Shown here: positions 16,730 through 26,484 of the stretch, in pieces | How positions within the stretch are numbered: position 1 is the stretch's first letter | How the letters are laid out: the number at the start of each line of letters is the position of its first letter | Origin: Acinetobacter dispersus | Lineage (GTDB): Bacteria; Pseudomonadota; Gammaproteobacteria; Pseudomonadales; Moraxellaceae | Length of the DNA: 64,000 nt | Reading direction: 5' to 3' | NCBI RefSeq assembly: GCF_009884975.1 | Contig: NZ_CP041970.1 | Location: 2,604,001 to 2,668,000 of the forward strand | Position numbers and translations under genes: made by a program | Notes under the pieces: model-generated | The model's input: only the letters and a program-made list of their open reading frames with translations | Databases searched by the model: none | Told to the model about the DNA's origin: nothing

Positions 16730-17768
16730 AGTGCCCTTCACGGATACAATAAAACGGATTCACCAATTTTGAAGAGGATTTCATGGCTTGTTGGAGTTCA
16801 TGCTCGGGGGCATCACGATCTTCGTCCGTCAGTTGAAAGGTTCGATAATGAATCGCCAAAGAACGGTGGGCATGTAAATCGAGATGTGCATGAAACGCAT
16901 CTTGTGGATTCATATGTACATAGCGCATCAGCATGCGTGGTTCATAAGCACCTATCGGCAATAACGCCACACGTGCATCACCATAACGCTCATGGATTTG
17001 TTTAAAGTGCGTGGAATAGCCTGTATCCCCAGCAAAGAAGCAATGTCCTGTTTTAGCAACTAAAGAAAAACCACCCCACAGTGCTCTATTTTGATCACGT
17101 ACACCTCGTCCAGAAGTATGTTGCGCAGGTGTATAAGCGATCTTCAACTCATCATGAAACGGAATCTCCTGCCACCAATCCATTTCAATCACATGTAAAT
17201 GTTTAGGTAGGTAATAACCATTACCCAAGCCTGTATAAATCGGCATTTCAAATTTTTGATGCAACCATTCTAAAGTTGCCAAATCCATATGATCATAATG
17301 ATTATGGCTCAACAACACGCCATGAATTGTTGGAAGATGTTCCAAAGCAATCCCCGCTGGACACACTCGACGTGGTCCATTGCCCTGTTTGGGGCTGACA
17401 TATTCACACCAAACTGGATCAGTTAGAAAATTATAGGGGCCGATTTGAATTAACACCGTCGCATGCCCAACAAACCAGATTTGCCAATCATTGAGATCTG
17501 CATGGGGACGGTTTTGGGGAAGCTCCAGCATGTGATTTCGCATATTCCATTCATGCGAGCGATCTACCGTCCAAGTCGATGATTGGCGTGTAGCCAGCCA
17601 TTTTAATAGACCTTTACGATCAAAAGGTGTGAGCGGTTTCTGCAAATTATAGAAACGATCTATTCCACAATGATCAGAGGCCTCATGTGGAAAAGGAGGT
17701 TTCCCCCAAGTATGGCTCAAGCAAGATTGTGTCGGCAATTGGTAAGTTAATGTCGGCTTATCTTTCAT
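16716..17768 (-). CDS. MBL-fold metallo-hydrolase, RomA/NAPE-PLD-like
   Basis: The 350-residue protein carries WFVGHATVLIQIGPYNFLTDPVW, then LLSHNHYDHMDLATLEWL (HxHxDH-type motif), FAGDTGYSTHFKQI and IGAYEPRMLMRYVHMNPQDAF. This combination is characteristic of the RomA / NAPE-hydrolysing phospholipase D-like branch of metallo-beta-lactamase-fold proteins. Expected to be a zinc hydrolase acting on phospholipid-like or phosphodiester substrates; the true substrate is unknown. It is convergent with the DoxX-like gene, overlapping it by 14 bp. Confidence 0.85.
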   Translation of the reverse strand: MKDKPTLTYQLPTQSCLSHTWGKPPFPHEASDHCGIDRFYNLQKPLTPFDRKGLLKWLATRQSSTWTVDRSHEWNMRNHMLELPQNRPHADLNDWQIWFVGHATVLIQIGPYNFLTDPVWCEYVSPKQGNGPRRVCPAGIALEHLPTIHGVLLSHNHYDHMDLATLEWLHQKFEMPIYTGLGNGYYLPKHLHVIEMDWWQEIPFHDELKIAYTPAQHTSGRGVRDQNRALWGGFSLVAKTGHCFFAGDTGYSTHFKQIHERYGDARVALLPIGAYEPRMLMRYVHMNPQDAFHAHLDLHAHRSLAIHYRTFQLTDEDRDAPEHELQQAMKSSSKLVNPFYCIREGHFIRA

Positions 17769-18058
17769 GTACGTCTTCTTTGGTGGAATCTCATCGCATG
17801 AGGTGGGTAATATTTATCCCTTCAGATCATGAATCTTATTTAACGCGACCCATTCAAATCATGATGATTTTTCAGGATTCCCGTCTTATTCTAGATTCAT
17901 AAAATCGGTCTTTGATCCTAACATAAGCTTATTAGTTATGCTGATTTTCTGATGCAGAGTCAACACAATTTTACCGAACTAATAAACCGTGCTGACAATT
18001 CAGGCCAATCTGTAAGCATGAGTTTTTTATCTTTTTTTACATTTTATGGAAAAGCATA

Positions 18059-18086
18059 TTGTATATAAAATCACCTTGGCTATAAT
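18059..18086 (+). promoter_or_regulatory. Sigma70-type promoter of the HcaR-like regulator
   Basis: TTGTAT (18059-18064) and TATAAT (18081-18086) are separated by 16 bp, 68 bp before the ATG at 18154. The rest of the 385-bp gap 17769-18153 is AT-rich and shows no further gene. Confidence 0.6.
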
Positions 18087-18153
18087 GCGCCAATAGCATG
18101 GTGTTCTCATCACTAAAACTACAAAAACTGTTAGACACCTTTGGACCAGCCTT

Positions 18154-19059
18154 ATGGAATTACGTCATTTACGCTATTTCATTACCGTTGCTGAAGAGCT
18201 CAGTTTCAGTAAAGCAGCGCTTAAATTACACACGGCACAACCCTCTTTAAGCCAGCAGATTAAAGATCTTGAAGATGAAGTGGGCGTTCAGCTTTTGCAT
18301 CGGACCAAACGAAAAGTTGAATTGACTGATGAAGGACAAGTTTTTTTAGAGCAAGCCCGTTTAACTTTGACGCAGGCAGATAAAGCCGTGACCATGGCAC
18401 GACAGGTTGCTGCCGCCAAAGTACTATGCTTAAGAATTGGTTTTGTCCCTTCTGCTGAAATTCGTATTTTCCCTTATATCTTGCCACGTTTGAGAGTCCG
18501 ACTACCTAAGTTACAAATTCGCAGCCTCAATCTCAAAGAAAGCGATCAAATCAACCTACTTAAAAAAGGCGATTTAGATGTTATTTTTATTAATCAAAAA
18601 TTTGAAAATGAGACCTTCTCCAGTCAACTGGTATTAAAAGAACCTTTGGTACTGATGCTGCCCAAGCAACATCCGCTTGCCCAATACTCAGAAATCACCA
18701 CTACTCAATTACAGGGTGCGATTTTAACCATACTGACCCACAAGCTCTCTCAACCCTTGGCACGAACCATTACGCAATACATTAAACAGCAGCAGATTCA
18801 CTTTCAAAGTATTGATGAGGCCAATACGATTGGCGAAGCGATTCAAGCAGTTCATTCAGGGCACAGTTGTGCCATTTTACCAGCTTATATCCAAGCTTTG
18901 GCCACTGATCAAATTGTGGTACGGCCACTGAATCATGCTCTGCCCCATTTAGATGTTTTTATGAGTTACCAAAAACTTAAATCCAGCATAGCAACACAGC
19001 AATTTTTGGAGGAAATTCGGCAGGTATTTGGCTTAGAAAGCCAGCTTGATCCGAAATAA
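18154..19059 (+). CDS. LysR-family regulator, HcaR-like
   Basis: The 301-residue protein begins MELRHLRYFITVAEELSFSK and has LHTAQPSLSQQIKDLEDEVG in the recognition helix region, LRIGFVPSAEIRIFPYILP at the start of the effector domain and FMSYQKLK near the end. These stretches follow HcaR of E. coli more closely than CatM/BenM of Acinetobacter. HcaR-type regulators respond to aromatic acids, but no catabolic genes lie nearby, so the ligand is unknown. Neighbours are the RomA-like hydrolase (divergent) and a glutathione S-transferase (convergent). Confidence 0.85.
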   Translation: MELRHLRYFITVAEELSFSKAALKLHTAQPSLSQQIKDLEDEVGVQLLHRTKRKVELTDEGQVFLEQARLTLTQADKAVTMARQVAAAKVLCLRIGFVPSAEIRIFPYILPRLRVRLPKLQIRSLNLKESDQINLLKKGDLDVIFINQKFENETFSSQLVLKEPLVLMLPKQHPLAQYSEITTTQLQGAILTILTHKLSQPLARTITQYIKQQQIHFQSIDEANTIGEAIQAVHSGHSCAILPAYIQALATDQIVVRPLNHALPHLDVFMSYQKLKSSIATQQFLEEIRQVFGLESQLDPK

Positions 19060-19069
19060 AATCAAACAA

Positions 19070-19094
19070 ATAAAAAAGCCGAGTTACTCGGCTT
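19070..19094 (-). terminator. Terminator between the LysR and GST genes
   Basis: AAGCCGAG (19076-19083) and CTCGGCTT (19087-19094) form an 8-bp stem. On the minus strand it is followed by TTTTTTATTTG, so it best serves the GST gene; the plus-strand T-tract is poorer. Confidence 0.75.
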
Positions 19095-19122
19095 CCTTAT
19101 TCTTTAAGCAGATACTATTGGC

Positions 19123-19731
19123 TTAGGCATTGCTAAAAAATGCAGCGAATTTTTGATAACTTGGTCGCTGTTTAATGTTTTCTAAATAGTGCTCAATCGC
19201 AGGATGAGACTGAATATCCCCCATCTTAAGCTGCCAAAATAACATCGCAGCAACCGTCACATCTGCAGCAGTAAACTGCTTCCCACATAAATAAGGATCA
19301 ACTTCACTCAGTCCTTGCACAAAGGCATTATAGGCATCGTGGTAATCACCATATCCAACTGAACCTTTCTGATCGGGCTTCACCTCAACCCCAAGCATTT
19401 TATTGGTTGAAGCGGCTTCCCAAGGCCCAGAAATGAAGAATAACCAACGATAATAGACACCGCGTTTTGGATCATTGAGTGCGGGTGCCAAGCCTTTATC
19501 TGCAAATTTATCGGCTAAATAAGCACAAATTGCATCTAGCTCATAGACAACAACATCGCCATCAACAAGAACAGGTACTTTGCCAAATGGATTAATTTTT
19601 AAATATTCAGGTGCTTTCATCTCAGTTTGAAAAGCAACCTCGATACGTTCGCATTCAATGCCAAGCTCGATCAGTAACCAGTCAACAACGACGCCACGCG
19701 AAAAACTATTGGTATAAAGTTTAAGTGCCAT
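19123..19731 (-). CDS. Glutathione S-transferase
   Basis: The start at 19731 (MALKLYTNSFSRGVVVDWLL) gives 202 residues, with AAGGAA eight bases upstream; the frame open to 19806 would run into the upstream regulator gene. The N-terminal thioredoxin fold has the Ser of NSFSRG as likely catalytic residue, PFGKVPVLVDGDVVVYELDAI (cis-Pro and Glu-Asp/Glu-Leu glutathione-binding loop), and the C-terminal helical domain has FTAADVTVAAMLFW (N-capping box). The enzyme should conjugate or reduce with glutathione; the substrate is unknown. It lies just downstream of a WYL regulator in the same direction, 53 bp apart, so it may be that regulator's target. Confidence 0.88.
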   Translation of the reverse strand: MALKLYTNSFSRGVVVDWLLIELGIECERIEVAFQTEMKAPEYLKINPFGKVPVLVDGDVVVYELDAICAYLADKFADKGLAPALNDPKRGVYYRWLFFISGPWEAASTNKMLGVEVKPDQKGSVGYGDYHDAYNAFVQGLSEVDPYLCGKQFTAADVTVAAMLFWQLKMGDIQSHPAIEHYLENIKQRPSYQKFAAFFSNA

Positions 19732-19783
19732 TTTGATATTTCCTTGGTGAGTTATTCTTATTTCAATGTAATTGTTTTGATTG

Positions 19784-20482
19784 TCAGTTTTTGTCAGTAG
19801 TCTCACGGCACATTTCCTGTGCCCACCACTGTTGGAATAATTGCTGTTTGAATTGAGGATAAAGCTCCTGACTTAAGCTCAGCGCTCGAATCCGATCAAT
19901 ACGGAAGTGACGAAAACTTTTACGTAGCTCACACCATGCCGCCAATACGATTCGATCATTAAAATAACCTAGCGCAAATGGCCACAAAATACGAGAACTT
20001 ACCCGTTGTTGTTCGTCGGCATAATCTACGGTAATTTTTAACTGCTGACGGATCGCCAAACGCACTTGCTCAACTAGAGTTTCATCAACTGGTAACCAGA
20101 CATTGATGGATCTTAAAGTGGTTTGTTCAAGTTGATGCTGACAATGCTCAGGCAGTACCGCATTGAGTTTTGCCAATACTGAAGTTGAAGCCGATTTCAA
20201 AGCCAAATCAGGAATATCACTCAACCAATTCAGTGCTAAAAAAATCGCTTCGATCTCGGTTTCATTCAGCGTCATCGGTGGAAGCAGAAAATCTTGTTTC
20301 AGTTGAAACCCTAATCCAGCGGCAGCATCAATACAAACACCCTGCTCTCGCAAAGTTTCGATATCACGATAGACGCTGCGCTGGCTAATCTGTAAACGCT
20401 CTGCCAACACCTGCGCGGTCACAGGATAGCGATATTCTCTAAGTAGCTGTAATAAATTGAGCAAACGGATTGAACGACTCAT
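19784..20482 (-). CDS. HTH/WYL-domain transcriptional regulator (YafY-like)
   Basis: The 232-residue protein has an N-terminal HTH_11 domain (RLLNLLQLLREYRYPVTAQV, ERLQISQRSVYRDIETLREQG) and a C-terminal WYL-type sensor region with ILWPFALGYFNDRIVLAAWC and FRHFRIDRI. In this family the middle WYL triad is often degenerate, as here (GYFNDR). WYL domains bind ligands, often nucleotides or single-stranded nucleic acid, and control stress or defence genes. The likely target is the GST gene immediately downstream. Confidence 0.85.
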   Translation of the reverse strand: MSRSIRLLNLLQLLREYRYPVTAQVLAERLQISQRSVYRDIETLREQGVCIDAAAGLGFQLKQDFLLPPMTLNETEIEAIFLALNWLSDIPDLALKSASTSVLAKLNAVLPEHCQHQLEQTTLRSINVWLPVDETLVEQVRLAIRQQLKITVDYADEQQRVSSRILWPFALGYFNDRIVLAAWCELRKSFRHFRIDRIRALSLSQELYPQFKQQLFQQWWAQEMCRETTDKN

Positions 20483-20593
20483 ATGGTCCCTATTGTTATT
20501 ATGGATGATGGGAATGCAAACACTCCCATCATTGTCGTTTCATATGATTTAGATGAATTAACTCTCGGTCAAAGCAGCCACATTCAGCACACT

Positions 20594-21232
20594 TTACAAA
20601 GCTTTGTGTAGATCCTGCACATCATGCGCGATCGCCAGAGGTTGATATTGCAGTAAGGTTTCAATGCTATGCACACCATAACTCACACCAATACGCGGCA
20701 TATTGAGATTACGAGCCATTTCTAGATCATAACTGGTATCACCTACCATAACAGCACGATCAGCAGTGACATCCATCTCGGCAAGAATTTCCTGCAACAT
20801 CAATGGATCAGGTTTAGATTTGGTTTCACTTGCTGCACGGGTAATATCAAAGATCTCATCACTATTGGTTTGTGCCAAAACCCGATCTAAACCTTTACGG
20901 CTTTTGCCTGTTGCCACAGCCAGCTTTAAACCTTGCTGTTTTAGATCTGCGAGTAACTCTGCAACACCACTAAACCATGCATCCCCTTTGGAGTTTGCCA
21001 CATAGTGATCCGCATAACATTGCAAAATGTCTTGCTGTAAATGCGGAACTTGTGGAAACAAGATTTGCATCACTTCAGGCAAACCTAAACCAATAATACT
21101 TTTTGCCGCGTCGTCCGTCAGGGGTTGTTCAAACTGTTGTGCCGCATATTGCAGGCTTGCCACGATTTGCCCAACCGAATCAAATAAAGTGCCATCCCAG
21201 TCGAAAATCACTAACTCGATATTTTGACTCAT
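20594..21232 (-). CDS. HAD phosphatase, phosphoglycolate-phosphatase-like
   Basis: The 212-residue protein begins ELVIFDWDGTLFDSVGQIV (DxDGT nucleophile), has AVATGKSRKGLDRVL (motif II), KPDPLMLQEIL (motif III Lys) and VMVGDTSYDLEMARN (motif IV). This is the Gph/YbiV-like subclass IA layout. Its start overlaps the rluC stop by 4 bp (ATGA), a linkage seen in several gammaproteobacteria, where the partner is named as an HAD-IA hydrolase. Substrate not determined. Confidence 0.88.
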   Translation of the reverse strand: MSQNIELVIFDWDGTLFDSVGQIVASLQYAAQQFEQPLTDDAAKSIIGLGLPEVMQILFPQVPHLQQDILQCYADHYVANSKGDAWFSGVAELLADLKQQGLKLAVATGKSRKGLDRVLAQTNSDEIFDITRAASETKSKPDPLMLQEILAEMDVTADRAVMVGDTSYDLEMARNLNMPRIGVSYGVHSIETLLQYQPLAIAHDVQDLHKAL

Positions 21233-22161
21233 TTCTGCTTTCTCAACTGATCGATCACCTGTTGCATGTCTTCAGGCATTGGCGCTTCAATGCTTGGATA
21301 GTTTGGAATGTCTAAGCGCATCGCATGTAGACACAAACGACGTGCCTCTGGACCTGCATATGGCGTGTTGTGACCATACTTATCATCCCCAACTAAAGGA
21401 TGACCAATACTTAAACCATGCACACGAATTTGATGGGTACGACCTGAAAGCGGCGAAGCATGTACCAAAGTAGCCGATTTAAATCGCTCAACCACTTTCC
21501 AGTTGGTCTTGCTTGGCTTGCCTTCTTTGGTCACACGCACACGACGTTCGCCATTAGCCAACTCATAACGCAATAATGGCGCATCAATCAATTGCTGATC
21601 CAGACTAACTTGCCCTTTGACAATTGCAGCATAAGTTTTTTGAATTTTATGCTCGCGCAGTAAATCCTGTAGCAATTTTAAGGTACTGCGTTTTTTACTG
21701 ATCATGACCAAACCTGAGGTATCACGGTCAATACGGTGAATCAGTTCCAAGTATTTTTTACCTGTCGCGACACGTAGAGCTTCAATTAAGCCATAAGCCA
21801 CACCACTGCCACCATGTACAGCGATCCCTGAAGGTTTATTGATCACCAACAAGCCTTCGTCTTCATAGACCACACGGCTCAGTAAGCTTTGTGCCACATC
21901 ATCACTCACCGGTACATCAGATTCATCTTTTTGTTCGTAACGAATTGGAGCGACACGAATTTGGTCACCAATGCTCAAACGTGTTTCTGCTTTTATTCTT
22001 TTTTTATTAACGCGTACTTGCCCTTCACGAATTAAGCGATAAATGCGACTTTTTGGAACACCTTTTAATCGGGTAAATAAAAAATTATCTATTCGCTGCC
22101 CTTCTTGATGTTCATCCACGTCAAACCAAGTGACACTTTGCCATTGCTGTGTAGAATTCAT
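21229..22161 (-). CDS. rluC: 23S rRNA pseudouridine synthase
   Basis: RluC makes pseudouridine at three positions of 23S rRNA (955, 2504, 2580 in E. coli numbering). The 310-residue protein has an N-terminal S4 RNA-binding domain (RIDNFLFTRLKGVPKSRIYRL, VRVNKKRIK) and the catalytic motif LIHRIDRDTSGLVMISK with the Asp nucleophile, then SGRTHQIRVHGLSIGHPLVGD. It is divergent from rne, the same arrangement as in E. coli, which supports the RluC assignment over RluD. The HAD phosphatase gene overlaps its 3' end. Confidence 0.94.
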   Translation of the reverse strand: MNSTQQWQSVTWFDVDEHQEGQRIDNFLFTRLKGVPKSRIYRLIREGQVRVNKKRIKAETRLSIGDQIRVAPIRYEQKDESDVPVSDDVAQSLLSRVVYEDEGLLVINKPSGIAVHGGSGVAYGLIEALRVATGKKYLELIHRIDRDTSGLVMISKKRSTLKLLQDLLREHKIQKTYAAIVKGQVSLDQQLIDAPLLRYELANGERRVRVTKEGKPSKTNWKVVERFKSATLVHASPLSGRTHQIRVHGLSIGHPLVGDDKYGHNTPYAGPEARRLCLHAMRLDIPNYPSIEAPMPEDMQQVIDQLRKQK

Positions 22162-22948
22162 ACGCTCGATTAATCCAAGATTTGTTAAATATGATTAAAA
22201 ATTGATCATTTAGCTAAGTTATTTCACAAGAAACCTAAACTTAGCCCATAGGCAGATGCTGCAAGGTTTGATATATTCAGCGCACGGATACCACCGTAAG
22301 TGAGCATCAAATCAAAAATTTTATTTAGATAAAATTTTAAATCGATGAGATATTCACCAACAACTCGGATAGGTCCTAAAGAATTATGCCGACGCCGAAG
22401 GCTTATTATATCGGCAAAATGGCAAACTGTTGCGTTTAATTGTGCATCTGCACATACAGTTTGTTCAGAAAAAATATGTCGCCAGCAATTTGCTGGTTAT
22501 TAAACGTAAACTGATCCACATCAGACAATTTGCTCCCTGATGTCGCATTCAGGCTAAAGCGTTGATGCATTGGAACTGCTAAGCAGAGATACGATGATCA
22601 TTCCGTATCAAGACTTCCAGATGGATCGACTTCAATGCTTAATGACAGTGAAAGTCACCATCCAATGCACCGCTCACCCGCCAGTGAAGCGTACAGGAAA
22701 CTTTGATTATGTCGGATCTAGTGATATTTCACAGATGTAAGACATACATGAAATATCAACGGATTCAAGATCGAAGCAGTATTGCTGACATCGAAGTAAC
22801 CGTATCAAAACCCAGCTGGATATTTACAGTCAGTGGTTTCAGAGCTTCCTACACAAAGTTGCTTCTGAGTCTTGATCGCGCCAATTTGATGTCTGCTCAA
22901 AAATATTGAGCTTGTTGTTTGTGTGCATCACTATTAGGTGTCACACCC
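22162..22948 (+). promoter_or_regulatory. Long structured leader of rne
   Basis: The 787 bp between rluC and rne contain no convincing gene; the one 68-codon frame (22703-22909) lacks family features. They contain many perfect hairpins: GCC-GAA-GGC (22394-22402) inside GCCGA/TCGGC; TGTGC/GCACA (22441-22454); CCAGCAA/TTGCTGG (22482-22496); ACATCAG/CTGATGT (22518-22543); CTGCT/AGCAG (22576-22586); GATACG/CGTATC (22588-22609); GATATTTCA/TGAAATATC (22723-22757). In E. coli, RNase E controls its own mRNA by cutting in a structured 361-nt leader. The same role is inferred here; the transcription start is not known, so the promoter-side boundary is uncertain. Confidence 0.6.
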
Positions 22949-25900
22949 ATGAAACGTATGTTGATTAATGCAACCCACGCAGAAGAAGTTCGCGTTGCAC
23001 TTATCACTGGTAATCGTCTTTACGATTTCGATTTAGAGAATCGTACACGCGAACAAAAAAAATCAAATATCTATAAAGGTCATGTCACTCGCGTTGAACC
23101 GTCTTTAGAAGCGGTTTTCGTTGAGTACGGCGCACAGCGTCAAGGCTTTTTATCGATGCGAGAAATTGCAAACTCGTACTTCAAAGCTGACCCTCGTCAA
23201 ACCTCAAATATTCGTGAACTCATCACTGAAGGCACTGAATTACTGGTTCAAGTTGAAAAAGAAGAGCGTGGCAATAAAGGTGCTGCCCTATCTACTTTTA
23301 TCTCACTTGCAGGCCGTTATTTGGTCCTCATGCCAAACAATCCAAAAGGTGGTGGTATTAGCCGTCAGATTTCTGGTTCAGTTCGTGAAGAATTGAAAGA
23401 AATTTTAGCGTCTTTAAATCTACCACGTGGCATGAGCGTCATCGTTCGTACCGCAGGGATTGGCCGTACTCAAGAAGAGCTTCAACTCGACTTGCAACAT
23501 CTGCTTGACCTTTGGGCACAAATCCAAGGTTCAGCAAGTTCAGGCCCATCACCAATGCTAGTTCATCAAGAAGCTGGTGTAGTGACGCGTGCGATTCGTG
23601 ATTATTTACGCGATGACGTTGCTGAGATTCTGATTGATAGCGAGCAAGCCTACAACGAAGCGTATAACTTCGTAAAAGCAGTGATGCCGCGTCAACTCGA
23701 CAAATTAAAAACCTATACATTGAATGAGCCTTTATTTGCTCATTTTGGTATCGAAAGCCAAATCCAAACTGCGTATGAGCGTGAAGTAAAACTTCCATCT
23801 GGCGGTTCAATCGTGATTGATCAAACCGAAGCACTGGTATCAATTGATATCAACTCGGCAAAATCAACACGTGGCCATGATGTTGAAGAAACTGCGCTCA
23901 ATACCAACTTAGAAGCTGCCGAAGAAATTGCACGTCAACTTCGTTTACGTGATATCGGTGGTTTAGTCGTGATCGATTTTATCGACATGACCAAAGACCG
24001 TAACCAACGTATGGTTGAAGCGAAATTACGGGAAGCAACTCAAAGCGATCGCGCACGTATTCAATTCGGTCAACTGTCACGTTTTGGCCTCATGGAAATG
24101 AGTCGTCAACGCCTACGTCCTTCTTTAGAAGAAGCGACTGGCTACGTATGCCCACGCTGTCATGGCACAGGCATGGTACGTGACTTACGTTCACTGTCAC
24201 TTTCGATTATGCGTAAGGTTGAAGAAATCGCTTTACGTGAGCGTCAAGGTGAAGTTCAAGTCGAAGTCCCTGTTGAAATTGCAGCATTCTTGTTGAATGA
24301 AAAGCGTCACAGCCTGGTTTACCTTGAGCAAACTTCGAATGTTCGTGTGACAGTATTGCCTCACCCACATTTAGAAACTCCACATTATCAAATCCAGTTC
24401 AATCCAGACGGTTTTGCACCTTCTAGTTATGAACGTACAGAAGCAACCCGTTCAAGTGAAAAAGAACTGGGTTATGAATCTTCTGACTGGCATTTAGAAG
24501 ATGCAGAGCACCACCATGCTGCACCAACACAAAATAATGCAGCACCACAAAAGAAAGCGGCACAACAACACGCTGCTCAAGCAAAACAACCACAAGCAAC
24601 GACACAAAAGTCAGCAAGTCCTTGTGCATGGTTAGAAAACTTATTTGTTCAAAAACAAGCACAAACCACTGACCAAGCACGTTCTGCACAAAATGCAGCA
24701 GCAGCCATTGAGCAAATGGTAAATAATGGTGCTGTAAGCCGTGGTCAATTTGGTCAAGTGAATGCACCTGCTGCCACCGAAGTCGCAGCACCAGCAGCAA
24801 ACAATGCTTATATTTCGCAAAATCCTGTGAAACAAGAAGCTCGTGAGCAGTTTGATAAAGACGAGAAATCAAATCGTCCAAATCAAAATCAGAAGAAGCG
24901 TAAGCACAAAGAACAACGCGAGCAACACGCGCATGCACATGAACAACAAACTCAAGTGCATGAAGAAGTGGTACAGCTTTCACGCCAAGAACAGCGCCAT
25001 GAGCAACGTGAGCTAAAACGTCAGCAAAAACGTCAACAACCTCAAGAATCACAAAACCAGCAACAGCACAACAATGATGCTGCGCATGGTAACGAGGCTG
25101 CACCGTTGCCACGTCGTGATCGTAATCAGCAACGTCCAAATCGCCCAAATCGTCATCGCGATCAAAGCGTATTGAATGAAGCTCCTGCTACAACTGAAGC
25201 ACCAGCGAATCCGCAACAGGTGAAAGTTGATGTGGTAGATGCTCCACGTTCAGCACCAATGAACACTGCCCTAATCGTTAATATTGATCAAGGTCAAAGT
25301 GAAATTGTGGCTCTGAACTCGCAACAAGCACCTGCTTTGACACCTAAAGTTGAAGCTGCGGTTGTTGAAAAAGCTGAAACCGCACCTGTTGTTCAAGCAG
25401 AAAAAGCTGCCGTTGCTGAACAAGCACCTGCAACAGAAACTGCTCAAGCACCTGTAAAACGTGCAGCCAATGACCCACGTTCACGTCGTCGTCAACGTGG
25501 TGCTCAAGCAGCTCAAAAAGCAGCACCTAAAGTCGTTGTGGCACCCTCACAAATTCCGACTTTGGGTCAATACACTGTCAGCAGTTTGATTCGTCATGTC
25601 TATGGTGAAGATTGCACTATTCTCATTGACCAATTTGGCTTAATCACCACGTTTAACCGCGCACTACAAAAGTTTGCTGAACAATATGCAAACTCTTTAG
25701 TCGTGGAAACAACGGTTGAAGAAAATAAGCGTCCTGTCACACGTGATGCTGAACTTCCAAGCAAAAAAGTAGTGGAAGAAGCTGAACCAGCACCTGTGCT
25801 AGCACTTACACCACCAGAAGCAGCAGCAATTCGTGTTGCCAATGATCCGCGTGAACGTCGTCGTTTAGCGAAAATGGCAGCAGAGCAAGCGAAAGAAGCA

Positions 25901-26290
25901 CATGTTGCCTCAAATGCAGCACCAGCTCCTGTGGAAAGCACTGAATCGAAAGAAGAAGTGAAACAAGCAGAAGATGCCGTTGTCGCAGAAGCAGCCGTAA
26001 CTACTGCACCTGAGCAACAACCTTTAGAACTTGCCAGTACAGATGCTGTAGCAGAAGTTGCGCCAGTTGAGGCTGAAGCAGTTGAACCTGTTGTCACTGC
26101 TGAAGTTGAAACCGTAAGCGAGACGGTTGCAGAAGTTACCGAGCCTGCTCAAGCTGTTGAAAAAGCTGAACAAGCGACAACTTCGACAGAAGCAGAATTG
26201 GATGATGAAGCAGCGAAAGCGGAAAAAGAGAAATCTAGCCGCCCTCGTCGTCCACGTGGCCGTCCACCTAAAAAAGCCACAGCTGAGTGA
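22949..26290 (+). CDS. rne: Ribonuclease E
   Basis: RNase E is the essential endoribonuclease of mRNA decay and rRNA/tRNA processing and the scaffold of the degradosome. The start at 22949 ([18 protein letters not shown]) matches the family N-terminus, giving 1113 residues. The catalytic half has the S1 domain ([20 protein letters not shown]), metal-binding Asp in [14 protein letters not shown] and LVVIDFIDM, and the Zn-link CPRCHGTGM. From about residue 510 the protein is disordered, rich in Gln, Ala, Glu and Arg. It includes two near-identical ANDPR(S/E)RRR motifs (about 840 and 964), a short conserved-looking folded segment around 868-920 and an AT-hook-like RPRGRPPKK at the C-terminus. 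A strong terminator follows. Confidence 0.97.
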   Translation: MKRMLINATHAEEVRVALITGNRLYDFDLENRTREQKKSNIYKGHVTRVEPSLEAVFVEYGAQRQGFLSMREIANSYFKADPRQTSNIRELITEGTELLVQVEKEERGNKGAALSTFISLAGRYLVLMPNNPKGGGISRQISGSVREELKEILASLNLPRGMSVIVRTAGIGRTQEELQLDLQHLLDLWAQIQGSASSGPSPMLVHQEAGVVTRAIRDYLRDDVAEILIDSEQAYNEAYNFVKAVMPRQLDKLKTYTLNEPLFAHFGIESQIQTAYEREVKLPSGGSIVIDQTEALVSIDINSAKSTRGHDVEETALNTNLEAAEEIARQLRLRDIGGLVVIDFIDMTKDRNQRMVEAKLREATQSDRARIQFGQLSRFGLMEMSRQRLRPSLEEATGYVCPRCHGTGMVRDLRSLSLSIMRKVEEIALRERQGEVQVEVPVEIAAFLLNEKRHSLVYLEQTSNVRVTVLPHPHLETPHYQIQFNPDGFAPSSYERTEATRSSEKELGYESSDWHLEDAEHHHAAPTQNNAAPQKKAAQQHAAQAKQPQATTQKSASPCAWLENLFVQKQAQTTDQARSAQNAAAAIEQMVNNGAVSRGQFGQVNAPAATEVAAPAANNAYISQNPVKQEAREQFDKDEKSNRPNQNQKKRKHKEQREQHAHAHEQQTQVHEEVVQLSRQEQRHEQRELKRQQKRQQPQESQNQQQHNNDAAHGNEAAPLPRRDRNQQRPNRPNRHRDQSVLNEAPATTEAPANPQQVKVDVVDAPRSAPMNTALIVNIDQGQSEIVALNSQQAPALTPKVEAAVVEKAETAPVVQAEKAAVAEQAPATETAQAPVKRAANDPRSRRRQRGAQAAQKAAPKVVVAPSQIPTLGQYTVSSLIRHVYGEDCTILIDQFGLITTFNRALQKFAEQYANSLVVETTVEENKRPVTRDAELPSKKVVEEAEPAPVLALTPPEAAAIRVANDPRERRRLAKMAAEQAKEAHVASNAAPAPVESTESKEEVKQAEDAVVAEAAVTTAPEQQPLELASTDAVAEVAPVEAEAVEPVVTAEVETVSETVAEVTEPAQAVEKAEQATTSTEAELDDEAAKAEKEKSSRPRRPRGRPPKKATAE

Positions 26291-26318
26291 GTAATTTGCT
26301 AAATTGCACTCAATAAGG

Positions 26319-26352
26319 CTAAGCCTAGTCATTTCGATGACTAGGCTTTTTT
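26319..26352 (+). terminator. Rho-independent terminator of rne
   Basis: AAGCCTAGTCAT and ATGACTAGGCTT form a 12-bp stem around TTCG, a stable tetraloop, followed by six T. Confidence 0.92.
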
Positions 26353-26484
26353 GTTATTTTGTCAAATTAGGTTGATTGCTCTAGGCACTTACCATTACAA
26401 AACAGCATTAACAAAATGGTGTGAATGGTTGTGTTCTAACGGATAGCCATTTCTTGGATTGATCGAAAAATAAATAGGATTGAT

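Noticed and set aside
22703..22909. 68-codon open frame in the rne leader
   Set aside because: It has no good ribosome-binding site, no family features and contains one arm of a perfect 9-bp hairpin. It is more likely chance within a structured leader.
24423..25148. 241-codon frame antisense to the rne disordered region
   Set aside because: The His/Val/Leu-rich translation is the mirror of the Gln/Ala codons of RNase E; no start signal and no domain.
25600..26097. 165-codon Ala/Ser-rich frame antisense to rne
   Set aside because: Same cause: low-complexity shadow of GCA/GAA codon runs in the RNase E tail.
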